Part shown: positions 48,181 through 56,790 of the stretch, piece after piece
Layout of the letters: every line of letters starts with the position of its first letter
How positions within the stretch are numbered: position 1 is the first letter of the stretch
NCBI GenBank assembly: GCA_046331175.1
Contig: JAXLRI010000009.1
Coordinates: 1-64,000, forward strand
From: JAWKIW01 sp046331175
GTDB taxonomy: Bacteria; Actinomycetota; Acidimicrobiia; Acidimicrobiales; Acidimicrobilacustridaceae
Direction of reading: 5' to 3'
Length of the DNA stretch: 64,000 nt
Translations under genes and position numbers: made by a program
The notes under the pieces: generated by a model
Databases searched by the model: none
What the model was told of the DNA's origin: nothing
Seen by the model: only the letters and a program-made list of their open reading frames with translations

Positions 48181-48992
48181 CGCCCCTTCCCGGCGGCGAC
48201 GATCAGGTCGTCGTAGCGCTGGTGCACGTAGGGCAGCACGTCGGCCGCCGGCACCCGCTCGACCAGCTCGCCCCGCTGTGTCCCGGCCCGCTCGGACAGC
48301 GTGATCTCGGGCGTGCTGAGGATCGGGAAGTCGGCGACGGGGTCGAAGCGAGAGTCGCGCAGCTCGAGCGTGCCGGTGACCCGGTGGTGGCTCCGCGTCT
48401 CGCCGGTGCGGGTGCAGTGCACGAGCCAGGCGTCGTCGTCGAGGCCCTGGCCGTCGGGCGAGCGCAGGTACTTCAGGTAGAAGTCGACGGCCTCGGCCGC
48501 ATCGGGCAGGGGCAGCTCCTCCCCCACCGTGCCCGTGACCTCGATGATCGTCACGCCCAGGCGGCGCACGGTGGCGTGCAGGGCGGTGCCCTCGCGCTCG
48601 AGGGCGATGTCGGCGATCTTCTTGGGCTCACCGAAGATCTCGCGACCGCCCACCACCGCCTGCTCGGTCGTCATGGGCATGAGCAGCGGGTAGAAGCCGG
48701 CGAGGTCGCCGTGGCGGGCGGCCACGGCGAACGTGCCGGCGCCGAACGGCGGCATGCGCCCGCCGAGGTCGACCTGGGAGATGCCCACCTTGACGATCGG
48801 CTCGTCGGGCGGCGACAGCGGCGGCGGCAGCACCGAGGCCACCGCCTCGGGATCGGTCAGGAAGGTGGCGGCCAGCGACGTCGACCACGTGGCGATGCCG
48901 CCCGAGCCGTTCGCTCCCTTCGAGCCGGTCGACTCGCCGGATCCCTCGGCCGGGGCCGGCCTGGGGGGCACGGCGGCGTAGCGCACGGTCAT
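48177..48992 (-). CDS. Acetoacetate decarboxylase family protein
   Basis: The 271-residue protein carries the signature of the family: Y-P-L-L-M-P-M-T-T-E-Q-A-V-V-G-G-R-E, then F-G-E-P-K-K-I-A. Its Lys pair (124-125) matches the Schiff-base Lys of acetoacetate decarboxylase. Relatives include decarboxylases, aldolase/dehydratases and proteins of unknown reaction. It has an N-terminal Ser/Gly-rich extension of about 30 residues. It is first in an operon with an SDR and shares a promoter region with a P450, so it probably handles a keto-acid in the same hydrophobic-compound route. Confidence 0.88.
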   Translation of the reverse strand: MTVRYAAVPPRPAPAEGSGESTGSKGANGSGGIATWSTSLAATFLTDPEAVASVLPPPLSPPDEPIVKVGISQVDLGGRMPPFGAGTFAVAARHGDLAGFYPLLMPMTTEQAVVGGREIFGEPKKIADIALEREGTALHATVRRLGVTIIEVTGTVGEELPLPDAAEAVDFYLKYLRSPDGQGLDDDAWLVHCTRTGETRSHHRVTGTLELRDSRFDPVADFPILSTPEITLSERAGTQRGELVERVPAADVLPYVHQRYDDLIVAAGKGR

Positions 48993-49051
48993 GGTGGGTC
49001 CTCCCGGCGGCGACAGGGGCCCTGTCTACCAACCCACCCCGAGGGAGGCAA

Positions 49052-49070
49052 GACGCTTCTGGGAAATGTC
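49052..49070. promoter_or_regulatory. 19-bp GAC-N13-GTC element, copy 1
   Basis: GAC-GC-TTC-TGG-GAA-AT-GTC is a palindrome in its GAC/GTC and TTC/GAA parts, and is preceded by GGCAA. It lies in the 105-bp gap between the divergent decarboxylase-SDR operon and the P450 gene, just upstream of a TAGGGT -10 box (49084-49089). Two further copies occur at 58644 and 62742. Confidence 0.6.
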
Positions 49071-49097
49071 CTCCCACTCGGTGTAGGGTCGGCGACG

Positions 49098-50288
49098 ATG
49101 GCCGCCACCTCGGAGCTGGTGTTCAACCCGTTCGCCTTCTCGGTCCACGAGGACCCCTACGCGGTGTACCAGCGGCTGCGCGACGAGGCCCCGGCGTACT
49201 GGAACCCCGACCTCGAGTTCTGGGCGCTCAGCCGGTTCGACGACGTGCACGCCGCCTTCCGGGCCCACGACGTCTACTCGTCGGCCCAGGGCATCTCGCT
49301 CGAGTCCCGGGGCGGCGCCAGCCCCATCCCCATGCTCATCACCACCGACCCACCCGACCACACCGCCATGCGCAAGGCGGTCAACCGCGTGTTCACCCCG
49401 CGACGGGTCGCCCAGCTCGAGGCCGAGACCCGGCGCATCGTCACCGGGTACCTCGACCGCATCGTCGCCGACGGCGAGTGCGATCTCGTGGCCGACCTGA
49501 CCGGGCCGTTCCCGATGGACGTCATCTCGGCGGTGCTCGGCGTCCCCCAGGCCGACCGCGCCACCCTGCGCACGTGGGCCGACCAGGTCCTCGTCCGCGA
49601 CGACGGGTCGATGGCGATGCCGGCCGAGGCCCTCGAGGGGTTCGTCGAGCTCATCGGCTGGTTCAGCGCCGACATCGCCCGCCGTCGCGCCGGCGAGGGC
49701 GACGGCCTGCTGACCGATCTCGCCGCCGTCGACGTCGACGGCCGGCCGCTCACCGACGACGAGCTGCTCGGCTTCTGCCTGCTGTTCGTCCTGGCCGGCC
49801 ACGAGACCACCACCAAGCTGGTGGCCAACGCCGTCGAGCTGCTGAGCCGCCACCCCGACGCCCGTCGGGCCGTGGTGGCGGATCCCGGTCGCATCCCCGA
49901 CGCGCTGGAGGAGGTGCTGCGCTTCCACACCTCCACCCAGCTCATGCACCGCACCGCCACGCGCGACGTCGAGGTGCACGGCGAGCAGATCCGCGCCGGC
50001 GACTCGGTGTTGCTGCTGATCGGCGCCGCCAACCACGACGACCGCGAGTTCGGCACCACCGCCGACGAGTTCGACATCGACCGGCGCCCCGAGCGCCACC
50101 TCGCCTTCGGCTACGGCGCCCACTACTGCCTGGGCGCCGGCCTGGCCCGCATGGAGGGCCGCGTCGCCCTCGAGGAGATCCACCGCCGCCTGCCCGGCTA
50201 CGAGGTCGACCACGGCGCCAAGGTCCGCTTCCACAGCGGCAACGTCACCGGCTGGGCCCGCCTGCCCGTCCGCTTCCCCCGCTCGTGA
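49098..50288 (+). CDS. Cytochrome P450
   Basis: The 396-residue protein is a complete soluble P450: I-helix L-A-G-H-E-T-T-T-K, E-E-V-L-R as ExxR, F-G-Y-G-A-H-Y-C-L-G-A-G-L-A-R with haem Cys344. T-D-P-P-D-H-T-A-M-R-K is the usual C-helix region. It inserts one oxygen into a hydrophobic substrate and needs a ferredoxin and reductase; the [3Fe-4S] ferredoxin at 28.4 kb is of the right type. TAGGGT ends 8 nt before ATG 49098, so it is probably leaderless. The 19-bp element at 49052 lies in the -35 region. Confidence 0.95.
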   Translation: MAATSELVFNPFAFSVHEDPYAVYQRLRDEAPAYWNPDLEFWALSRFDDVHAAFRAHDVYSSAQGISLESRGGASPIPMLITTDPPDHTAMRKAVNRVFTPRRVAQLEAETRRIVTGYLDRIVADGECDLVADLTGPFPMDVISAVLGVPQADRATLRTWADQVLVRDDGSMAMPAEALEGFVELIGWFSADIARRRAGEGDGLLTDLAAVDVDGRPLTDDELLGFCLLFVLAGHETTTKLVANAVELLSRHPDARRAVVADPGRIPDALEEVLRFHTSTQLMHRTATRDVEVHGEQIRAGDSVLLLIGAANHDDREFGTTADEFDIDRRPERHLAFGYGAHYCLGAGLARMEGRVALEEIHRRLPGYEVDHGAKVRFHSGNVTGWARLPVRFPRS

Positions 50289-50360
50289 CCACGACCTCAC
50301 CTGCCTCGTGACCACGGCCCCCACCCGCACACCGGCCTGCACCGATCGGAGCGCCGAGCC

Positions 50361-51542
50361 ATGACCGACGACGTGCGCATCTTCGACGCCGACAACCACT
50401 ACTACGAGTCGCCCGACGCCTTCACCCGCCACGTGCCCAAGGCGATGCAGCCGCGGTGCGTGCAGTGGGTCGAGCTCGATGGCCGCCGCTACCACCTCGT
50501 GGCGGGCCGCCTCGACCGCCAGGTCACCAACCCCACGTTCACACCGGTGGCCAAGCCCGGGGTGCTGCGCGAGTTCTACCGCGGCAACCCCGAGGGCAAG
50601 ACCGCCGACGAGCTGATCCGCTCGGCCATCGAGCCCATGCCGCCCGAGTACATGGACCGCGACGCCCGCATGGCCCGCATCGCCGAGCAGGGCGTCGAGG
50701 GCATCTGGCTGTTCCCCACCCTCGGCGTGCTCTACGAGGAGCGGCTGAAGAAGGACCCCGAGGCGCTCACCACCACCTTCCACGCCTTCAACCGGTGGGT
50801 GGCCGACGACTGGGGCCTGGCCCACGAGGACACCATCTTCTCGGCGCCCTACCTGTCGCTGGTCGACGTCGACTGGGCCTGCAAGGAGCTCGACGAGGTG
50901 CTGGCCCAGGGCGCCCGCATCGTCGCCCTGCGCCCCGCCGCCGTGTTCACCCCCGATGGTCCCCGCTCCCCCGCCGACCCGATGTTCGACCCGTTCTGGG
51001 CCCGAGTCGACGAGGCCGGTATCACCGTCATCGCCCACGTCTCCAACTCGGGCTACGCCACCAACGGCTACCCGAAGGGGCTCACCCTCGAGACGATCGG
51101 CAGCGGAAAGCGGCCGACCGTGGCCAGCCTCAACCCCGAGCGGGCCATCTACGACTTCCTCATCACCTTGGTCTACGACAAGCTCTTCGAGCGCTTCCCC
51201 CGGCTGCGGGTGGCCTCGGTCGAGAACGGCTCAGAGTTCGTCCCCGACCTGCTGCGCAAGCTCGACCACTCCCGCAACCGGCTCCCCCGCCACTACGCCG
51301 AGGACCCCGTCGAGGTGTTCCGCCGGCACGTGTGGATCAACCCGTTCTGGGAGGACGACATCGCCGAGGTCGCCGAGCTGGTGGGGGCCGACCGGGTGAT
51401 CTTCGGGTCGGACTGGCCCCACATGGAGGGCCTGGCCGCGCCCCGCGACATCCTCACCGAGCTGAGCGGGCTGAGCGACGAGGACTGCGACCTGATCCTG
51501 TACGCCAACGCCGCCGCCCTCACCGAGCCGCTGCCGGCATGA
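50361..51542 (+). CDS. Amidohydrolase family (TIM-barrel metal-dependent hydrolase)
   Basis: The 393-residue protein belongs to the amidohydrolase-2 group of decarboxylases and hydrolases: D-A-D-N-H-Y-Y-E at the start, I-A-H-V-S-N-S-G in the barrel and F-G-S-D-W-P-H-M-E-G at the end provide metal and catalytic residues. Actinobacteria often carry several copies with P450s and steroid genes. It could decarboxylate or hydrolyse a ring-cleavage product. Its stop overlaps the acyl-CoA synthetase start (ATGA). A similar gene lies at 62827. Confidence 0.87.
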   Translation: MTDDVRIFDADNHYYESPDAFTRHVPKAMQPRCVQWVELDGRRYHLVAGRLDRQVTNPTFTPVAKPGVLREFYRGNPEGKTADELIRSAIEPMPPEYMDRDARMARIAEQGVEGIWLFPTLGVLYEERLKKDPEALTTTFHAFNRWVADDWGLAHEDTIFSAPYLSLVDVDWACKELDEVLAQGARIVALRPAAVFTPDGPRSPADPMFDPFWARVDEAGITVIAHVSNSGYATNGYPKGLTLETIGSGKRPTVASLNPERAIYDFLITLVYDKLFERFPRLRVASVENGSEFVPDLLRKLDHSRNRLPRHYAEDPVEVFRRHVWINPFWEDDIAEVAELVGADRVIFGSDWPHMEGLAAPRDILTELSGLSDEDCDLILYANAAALTEPLPA

Positions 51543-53260
51543 GCCCGGGCGACCGCCCGTCGCCGACGGTGGACGAGGCGATCGCGCGCGTCACCGCCAC
51601 CGGCGAGCGGTTCGAGATGGAGCTCGTCGACGTGCGCGGCGTGCTTACCAAGGCCTTCGTGCGCCGGTTCCGCTCGCTGCGCGAGGTCGCCGCCTTCGCC
51701 ATCGCCCGCCGGGCCGACCGCGAGGCGCTGATCTACGGCGACCAGCGGCTGACCTACGCCGAGCTGTTCGCCCTGGCCGGCTCGGTGTCCACGGCGCTCG
51801 TCGATCGGTGCGGCATCGAGCCCGGCGACCGGGTGGCGATCCTGGCCGCCAACCACCCGGTCTGGTGCACGACGTTCTGGGGGACGGTGAACGTGGGTGC
51901 CGTGCTGGTGGCGCTGAACGGGTGGTGGAAGCCCGACGAGGTCCGCTACGGCCTGCAGCACTCCGGCGCCCGGGTGCTCGTCGCCGACCGCCCCCGCTTC
52001 ACCCGGCTGCGAGACCACCTCGCCGAGCTCGACCAGCTCGAGGCGATCTTCGTGATCGACGCCGCGCCCGACGACCTCGCCGCCGATCCGCGGGTGCACG
52101 ACGCCGCCGAGCTGCACGCCGCCCCCACCGACGAGCTGCCCACCACCCCCATCGACGAGGACGACCCGGCCGTCATCCTCTACACGAGCGGGACCACCGG
52201 CCGGCCCAAGGGCGCGGTGGCCACCCACCGCTCGTGGATCGCCTCGACCCACAACCTGAGCGGGGTCGCCGCCGTCAACGCCATCGCCGCCCCCGACGAC
52301 CTCGCGCCGCCCGCCGTCGACGAGGTGCGCCTGCTGTGCGTGCCGCTCTTCCACGTGAGCGGGGCTCAGGCCCACCTGGTCGGCGGCCTGCTGGCGGGGT
52401 GGAAGCTGGTGATGGTCGAGGGCCGCTTCGACCCCGAGGCGGCCATGGCCCTGATCGAGCGCGAGCGGGTCACGGCATGGGCGGCGGTGCCCACCATGGT
52501 GTCGCGGGTGTGCCGTCACCCGGCTCGCCACGACCACGACCTCACCTCGGTGCGCAACGTCGGCTTCGGCGGCGCGCCGGTGGCACCCGACCTGGCCGCC
52601 GCCGTGCGGGAGACCTTCCCGAACCTCGCCTACCAGGCCAACCTCTACGGGCTCACGGAGACCTCGGGCGTGTCGACCAGCAACGGCGGTCGGTCCCGTC
52701 GTGAGCGGCCGACGTCGGTCGGGCGGCCGATGCTGACCGTCGACGTGGAGATCCGCGACGGCGCCGGCCGCCGCCTCCCCGCCGGCAGGCCCGGCGAGAT
52801 CTGGGTGCGCGGCCCCCACCTCGTCGCCGGCTACTGGGACGACCCCGAGGCCACCGCCGCCGCCCTGGTCGACGGCTGGCTGCGCACCGGCGACGTCGGC
52901 GTGCTCGACGACGGCTGGCTGCACCTCACCGACCGGGCCAAGGACCTGATCATCCGGGGCGGCGAGAACGTCGGCTGCATCGAGATCGAGGACCGCCTCG
53001 CCGCCCACCCCGCCGTGGTCGAGGCCGCCGTCATCGGCGTGCCCGACGCCGACCTCGGCGAGGCCGTGCACGCGGTGGTGCAGGTGGCCGACGGTGCCCC
53101 GGTGACGGCCGGCGACCTGCAGTCGTGGGTGGCCGAGGCGCTGGCCGACTTCAAGGTCCCGGCCACCGTCGAGCTGCGGGCCGACGCCCTGCCCCGCACC
53201 GAGACCGGCAAGGTCCGCAAGGACGTCCTGCGCACCGAGGCGGCCGCTCGGCCGACCTGA
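51539..53260 (+). CDS. Acyl-CoA synthetase (AMP-forming)
   Basis: The 573-residue protein has every landmark of the adenylate-forming family: Y-T-S-G-T-T-G-R-P-K-G, L-Y-G-L-T-E-T-S, G-W-L-R-T-G-D-V-G, the hinge D-R-A-K-D-L-I-I-R-G-G-E-N-V and the catalytic Lys in P-R-T-E-T-G-K-V-R-K-D. It joins a carboxylic acid to CoA. The N-terminal 50 residues are extra. Placement after an amidohydrolase and P450 suggests activation of a side-chain or ring acid for beta-oxidation. The TetR gene at 53317 follows. Confidence 0.95.
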   Translation: MSPGDRPSPTVDEAIARVTATGERFEMELVDVRGVLTKAFVRRFRSLREVAAFAIARRADREALIYGDQRLTYAELFALAGSVSTALVDRCGIEPGDRVAILAANHPVWCTTFWGTVNVGAVLVALNGWWKPDEVRYGLQHSGARVLVADRPRFTRLRDHLAELDQLEAIFVIDAAPDDLAADPRVHDAAELHAAPTDELPTTPIDEDDPAVILYTSGTTGRPKGAVATHRSWIASTHNLSGVAAVNAIAAPDDLAPPAVDEVRLLCVPLFHVSGAQAHLVGGLLAGWKLVMVEGRFDPEAAMALIERERVTAWAAVPTMVSRVCRHPARHDHDLTSVRNVGFGGAPVAPDLAAAVRETFPNLAYQANLYGLTETSGVSTSNGGRSRRERPTSVGRPMLTVDVEIRDGAGRRLPAGRPGEIWVRGPHLVAGYWDDPEATAAALVDGWLRTGDVGVLDDGWLHLTDRAKDLIIRGGENVGCIEIEDRLAAHPAVVEAAVIGVPDADLGEAVHAVVQVADGAPVTAGDLQSWVAEALADFKVPATVELRADALPRTETGKVRKDVLRTEAAARPT

Positions 53261-53280
53261 TCATTTCGTGTGACCCCCAT

Positions 53281-53305
53281 TGACACGACCTGGTAGTTCG
53301 TGTCA
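53281..53305. promoter_or_regulatory. Inverted repeat upstream of TetR gene, probable operator
   Basis: TGACACGA (53281-53288) and TCGTGTCA (53298-53305) are perfect 8-bp arms around 9 bp. A third half-site TCGTGTGA lies at 53266-53273. The site ends 11 bp before ATG 53317, so the TetR protein probably represses itself here. Confidence 0.7.
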
Positions 53306-53316
53306 GTCTCATTCAC

Positions 53317-53916
53317 ATGAATTCGTCGCGGCCCTACTCGAGCCCAGTACGGGCCGAGCGCGCCGCCGCCACCCGCCAGCGCATCCTCGACGCCGCCCGC
53401 GAGCTGGTGACCGACCGCACCCGCGACTTCACTCTCGAGCAGGTGGCCTCGGCTGCCGGGGTGAGCGTGCAGACGGTGCTGCGCGGCTTCGGCAACCGCG
53501 AGCAGCTCATCGTCGAGGCCATCGGCACCTTCCGCGACTCGGTGGCCCCGGTCGCCATCGAGCCGTTCGCCTCCGTCGAGGCCGCCGTCACCGCCCTGTT
53601 CGACGACTACGAGGAGATCGGCGACCGGGTCATCCGCCTGCTCGCCGAGGAGCACCGGGTGGCCGGCTTCGCCGACGTGGCCGAGCGGGGCCGGGAGATG
53701 CACCGCCGCTGGGTGCAGGCGGGCTTCGCCCCGCAGCTGGCCCGCCGGCGGGGTCGGGTCCGCAGCGAGGTCGAGACGGCGGTGGTCGCCGCCACCGACG
53801 TCTACGTGTGGCACCTGCTGCGCCGCGACCTCGGCCTCGACCGACCGGCGGCCGAGGCCACCGTGGCCCGCCTCGTGCGAGGCGCCTTGTCGAGCGAGGC
53901 GAACCGGCCGGCCTGA
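53317..53916 (+). CDS. TetR family regulator
   Basis: The 199-residue protein has a TetR helix-turn-helix: A-A-T-R-Q-R-I-L-D-A-A-R-E-L-V, F-T-L-E-Q-V-A-S-A-A-G-V-S-V-Q-T-V and G-F-G-N-R-E-Q-L. The C-terminal helical part ends in a P-A-A-E-A-T-V-A-R-L-V helix. The inverted repeat at 53281-53305 lies right before the start. It sits between the acyl-CoA synthetase and the glycosyltransferase genes, same strand, and may control the glycosyltransferase (148-bp gap). Confidence 0.9.
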   Translation: MNSSRPYSSPVRAERAAATRQRILDAARELVTDRTRDFTLEQVASAAGVSVQTVLRGFGNREQLIVEAIGTFRDSVAPVAIEPFASVEAAVTALFDDYEEIGDRVIRLLAEEHRVAGFADVAERGREMHRRWVQAGFAPQLARRRGRVRSEVETAVVAATDVYVWHLLRRDLGLDRPAAEATVARLVRGALSSEANRPA

Positions 53917-54064
53917 ACCGAGCGCACCCCGGTGCACCGGTGTCGGTCGGACCGCCGGCGAGGTCGGCCTCGCCCGACGCGCCCGACGATCCATCCACCC
54001 GGAGCAACCGACGCAACCACGAACGAGCGGTCACCAGCGACCGACCAACCGAGAGGGGAACCAG

Positions 54065-55225
54065 ATGAGCGATGTGCTGTGGGCCTGTTGGGACGGCGGG
54101 GGCAACCTGCCGCCGAGCATCGGGATCGCCGGCGAGCTGGAGGCACGGGGCCACACCGTGCACTTCCGCGGGCGGCCCGAGATGGTCGACCGGGTCCGGG
54201 CCGCCGGGCTCGAGGCCGAGGCGCTCGGCCACGCCCGCACCGACCTCGACCGCTACGACTTCCACCCCCTCGCCACGGTGTTCGGGTTCACCAGCTCGCC
54301 GGCCGTCGGTGAGGAGCTGGTCGAGCTGGTCGCCGCCACCGACCCCGACCTGGTCGTGATCGACGCCATGTTCTCCACCGCCCTGCAGGTCGCTCCCCGC
54401 TTCGACCGCCCGACGGTCGTGATGCTGCACACGTTCTGCGACCAGATCCTCGACGGGTGGCGGGCCAACTTCGCCATGCAGAGCGAGTCGCGACAGAAGG
54501 CCGGCTTCGACGGGCTCGACGACCTCGACGTGCTGTGGGGCGAGCGCGACCGGCTCCACGTCAACACGTTGGCTGCCTTCGACGGGCCACCGGCCCAGGC
54601 GTGGACCAACGTCGTGCACGGCGCCCCCGTGCTGGCCTCCGAGCCGCGCGCGGTCCCGGTCGAGCTGCCGTGGGCCGACGACGACTCCACGCCGATCGTC
54701 CTGCTGAGCTTCAGCACGGTGCCCGAGCAGCGCAACGTCGACTCGCTCCAACGGGCCCTCGATGCCCTCGGCCCGCTCCCCGTGCACGTGGTGGCCACGA
54801 CGGGCGGCGTCGTCGACCCCGCCGAGCTGGCCGCCCCGGCCAACGCCCACCTCCTGCCCTTCGCCGACCACGACCGGCTCATGGACCGGGCCACGCTCAT
54901 CGTCGGCCACGGCGGCCACGGCACCACCATGCGGGCCCTGCGCCACGGCCTGCCCATCGTCGGCATGCCGGCCAAGGGCGCCGACCAGGTGCCCATCACC
55001 CAGCTGCTCGAGCGCTGGGGCGTCGGCAAGGCCCTCCCCGGCGACGCCTCGGTCGACGACCTGCGCGCCGCCGTCGAGGCCGTGTTGGCCGACCCCACCT
55101 ACGCCGCCGAAGCCGAAGAGCGAGCCGCCGCCCTGGCCGGCCCCGATGGCGCCGTCCTCGCCGCCGATTCCGTCGAAGCCGTCCTGTCGGGGGACCACCG
55201 AGCCACGGCCCCCACCCCCGCCTGA
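54065..55225 (+). CDS. Glycosyltransferase, GT1/MGT type
   Basis: The 386-residue protein has the GT-B fold: N-terminal W-D-G-G-G-N-L-P-P-S-I-G-I-A acceptor site, and a C-terminal donor site with G-H-G-G-H-G-T-T-M-R-A-L-R-H-G-L-P and K-G-A-D-Q-V-P-I. This matches macrolide and sterol glucosyltransferases that use UDP-sugars. A GAGAGGGG ribosome site precedes ATG 54065. It could glycosylate a hydrophobic alcohol, perhaps to detoxify it. No other sugar genes are adjacent. Confidence 0.9.
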   Translation: MSDVLWACWDGGGNLPPSIGIAGELEARGHTVHFRGRPEMVDRVRAAGLEAEALGHARTDLDRYDFHPLATVFGFTSSPAVGEELVELVAATDPDLVVIDAMFSTALQVAPRFDRPTVVMLHTFCDQILDGWRANFAMQSESRQKAGFDGLDDLDVLWGERDRLHVNTLAAFDGPPAQAWTNVVHGAPVLASEPRAVPVELPWADDDSTPIVLLSFSTVPEQRNVDSLQRALDALGPLPVHVVATTGGVVDPAELAAPANAHLLPFADHDRLMDRATLIVGHGGHGTTMRALRHGLPIVGMPAKGADQVPITQLLERWGVGKALPGDASVDDLRAAVEAVLADPTYAAEAEERAAALAGPDGAVLAADSVEAVLSGDHRATAPTPA

Positions 55226-55342
55226 CCCTCGCCGCAGATCGGCGTCCCGACCCATCCTCAAGGGTGTCCCACTTCGATATCAGCCGGGCAGATCGGCCCT
55301 TCCGTCGCGCCGGTACGGGCCTGGTGGGGGATGTTCGGGGAC

Positions 55343-55383
55343 AGGCGATAACTAGGCGATACCGGCGGTTCCAGAGCTATGCT
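55343..55383 (+). promoter_or_regulatory. Toxin-antitoxin promoter with direct repeat
   Basis: AGGCGATA occurs twice, at 55343-55350 and 55354-55361, 11 bp apart (one helical turn), followed by a -10 box TATGCT (55378-55383) 6 nt before ATG 55390. The repeat sits at the -35 position, so a bound antitoxin would shut off the leaderless promoter. Confidence 0.55.
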
Positions 55384-55389
55384 GCGGGC

Positions 55390-55638
55390 ATGACCACCCA
55401 GAAGGTCTCCGTGACGCTCGAAGCAGAGGCCATCGAGCGCGCCCGTCGCACCGCAGGACCCCGAGGCCTGTCGTCGTACCTCGACGACGCCCTGGCGGAG
55501 AAGCTCGAGCGAGACGAGAAGCGCGATGCGCTGCTCGCGTACCTCGACGAGCTCGAGCGCGCTGACCCCACACCGGCGACGACCAAGCAACGGGCTCGAA
55601 CTCGTGCCGCGAGGATCCGGGGCGAGGTCACGGCGTGA
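55390..55638 (+). CDS. Antitoxin of a PIN-domain toxin pair
   Basis: The 82-residue protein begins T-Q-K-V-S-V-T-L-E-A-E-A-I-E-R-A-R-R, a ribbon-helix-helix start. L-S-S-Y-L-D-D-A-L and an Arg/Lys/Glu-rich tail follow, as in toxin-wrapping antitoxins. It is probably leaderless from TATGCT. Its stop overlaps the toxin start by GTGA. It differs in sequence from the VapB at 21.6 kb, so the two systems are not recent copies. Confidence 0.82.
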   Translation: MTTQKVSVTLEAEAIERARRTAGPRGLSSYLDDALAEKLERDEKRDALLAYLDELERADPTPATTKQRARTRAARIRGEVTA

Positions 55639-56039
55639 GCGAACCGGTCGTCGTCCTCGACAGCGGGGTCGTCGACCAGGCCGTCACCAATCAGGAGTTC
55701 CGCTGGGTCCTTCGCGACCTCGTCGAGGGCGGCTGGGTGCCGGTCATCCCAACCGTCGTGCTCGCGGAGGCCACGACCGGGCGCCCGACGGACGCACCGG
55801 TGAACCAGGCGGTCAAGCAGATCGGGACGATCGACACGACGCCGCCGACGGCTCGCCTCGCCGGGCGCCTGCGGTACAACGTCGAGCGATCAGGTGCTCA
55901 CCGGGTGCCGGGAGGCATCGATGCCATCGTCGCTGCGCACGCGGCGGAGGCGGGTGCTGGCGTGGTGTTCACCACCGACCCCCGCGACCTCCGCCGCCTC
56001 CTCGCCGACACCCGAGGCGTCGTCGTCGAGAAGCCCTGA
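55635..56039 (+). CDS. PIN-domain toxin
   Basis: The 134-residue protein has V-V-V-L-D-S-G-V-V with Asp9, V-L-A-E-A-T-T-G with a central Glu, G-G-I-D-A-I-V-A-A-H-A and F-T-T-D-P-R-D-L. Together they make the acidic PIN active site. It is a ribonuclease toxin held by the adjacent antitoxin. GTG 55635 is the start. A decayed second toxin fragment lies 80 bp downstream on the other strand. Confidence 0.85.
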   Translation: MSEPVVVLDSGVVDQAVTNQEFRWVLRDLVEGGWVPVIPTVVLAEATTGRPTDAPVNQAVKQIGTIDTTPPTARLAGRLRYNVERSGAHRVPGGIDAIVAAHAAEAGAGVVFTTDPRDLRRLLADTRGVVVEKP

Positions 56040-56119
56040 CGGGCCGCTCGACCGCCCCCGAACGTCGCCCGTAGACGGACCGGCACACCATCCCCGATCG
56101 CCGGCTCGGCGCGCGCAGT

Positions 56120-56254
56120 TCAGTCGAGGCCGAGCACCATCAGGGGCGCCTCGTCGACACCCCACATCTCCTCCTGCGTGAGATGGCCGCTGAGCCGACC
56201 GAGGCGCGTGGCATCCACTGCACCGACCAGCCCCACCAGGATCAGCGTCTCCGA
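56120..56254 (-). pseudogene. C-terminal remnant resembling a MazF/PemK toxin
   Basis: A 44-residue frame with no start codon at its head is bounded upstream by TGA. It reads L-I-L-V-G-L-V-G-A-V-D-A-T-R-L-G-R-L, then E-E-M-W-G-V-D-E-A and M-V-L-G-L-D before the stop. This pattern of strand, R-L-G-R-L, acidic helix and V-L-G-L fits the last third of MazF-type endoribonucleases. Nothing MazF-like is visible upstream. The assignment rests on pattern memory. Confidence 0.45.
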
Positions 56255-56318
56255 TCACCGCTACGACCCGTCCACGAACCACCGCCCCAGAACGCCGCCG
56301 AACGCCGGGATGGGTAGG

Positions 56319-56754
56319 TCAGACCGGCACGTGGCGGCGCAGCCATTCGGTCATCCCCATCGACCCCAGCGTTCGCAGCGTCGCGAACAGCTCGAGCCGG
56401 TCCTCCAACACCGGGCCGCCGTACTCGCGCAGCATCCCGGCGTACCCCCGAAGCATGAGCTCGTCGACCGACTCGTCCCGTCGGCTCAGCTGTTGGCGAA
56501 GCCTTGTCCTTCTTGTGCCCCGGGCGTCCGTGACCACGTGGCGCCTCGGCCACCACGATGCCCAGGAGGTCATCCATCCCGACGAGCTCCTCGCCATGAA
56601 CCGAACGACACCGACTCGGTACTTCGCAAACCTCGACCCAGGCACCGGCTGGCCGCTCGTGGAGAAGCCTGGCGCCGCCGGGCACCGTCGTCGCCCGGAC
56701 CTGGGCGAGGTCGACGCGGACCAGGAAGGCGAAGGCGTCCCGGGCGCTCGGCAC
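56319..56754 (-). pseudogene. Frameshifted gene of unknown function
   Basis: Two good coding stretches lie in different frames. The first (GTG 56754 to about 56550) reads F-L-V-R-V-D-L-A-Q-V-R-A-T-T-V and H-G-E-E-L-V-G-M-D-D-L-L-G-I-V-V-A-E-A. The second (about 56560 to 56319) reads V-V-T-D-A-R-G-T-R-R-T-R-L-R-Q-Q-L and E-L-M-L-R-G-Y-A-G-M-L-R-E-Y-G-G-P. Joining them at about 56550 by a single-base shift gives one protein of about 145 residues. No family is recognised. Its start is just downstream of the 56791 gene. Confidence 0.45.
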
Positions 56755-56790
56755 GATCGCGACCGACCCTCGTCCCGGACCGCGGCGACG

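Noticed and set aside
50282..50315. Direct repeat CGTGACCACG before the amidohydrolase gene
   Set aside because: It is a short repeat with irregular spacing at the end of the P450 gene, partly coding, with no promoter match next to it.
49026..51038. Open frame of 670 codons on the minus strand opposite the P450 and amidohydrolase genes
   Set aside because: It is a shadow of two genes with complete catalytic motifs; the composition is Gly/Val/Asp/His-rich with no fold.
55890..56282. 130-codon minus-strand frame downstream of the PIN toxin
   Set aside because: It overlaps the toxin 3' end and the MazF-like remnant in a different frame and has Arg/Gly-rich composition.
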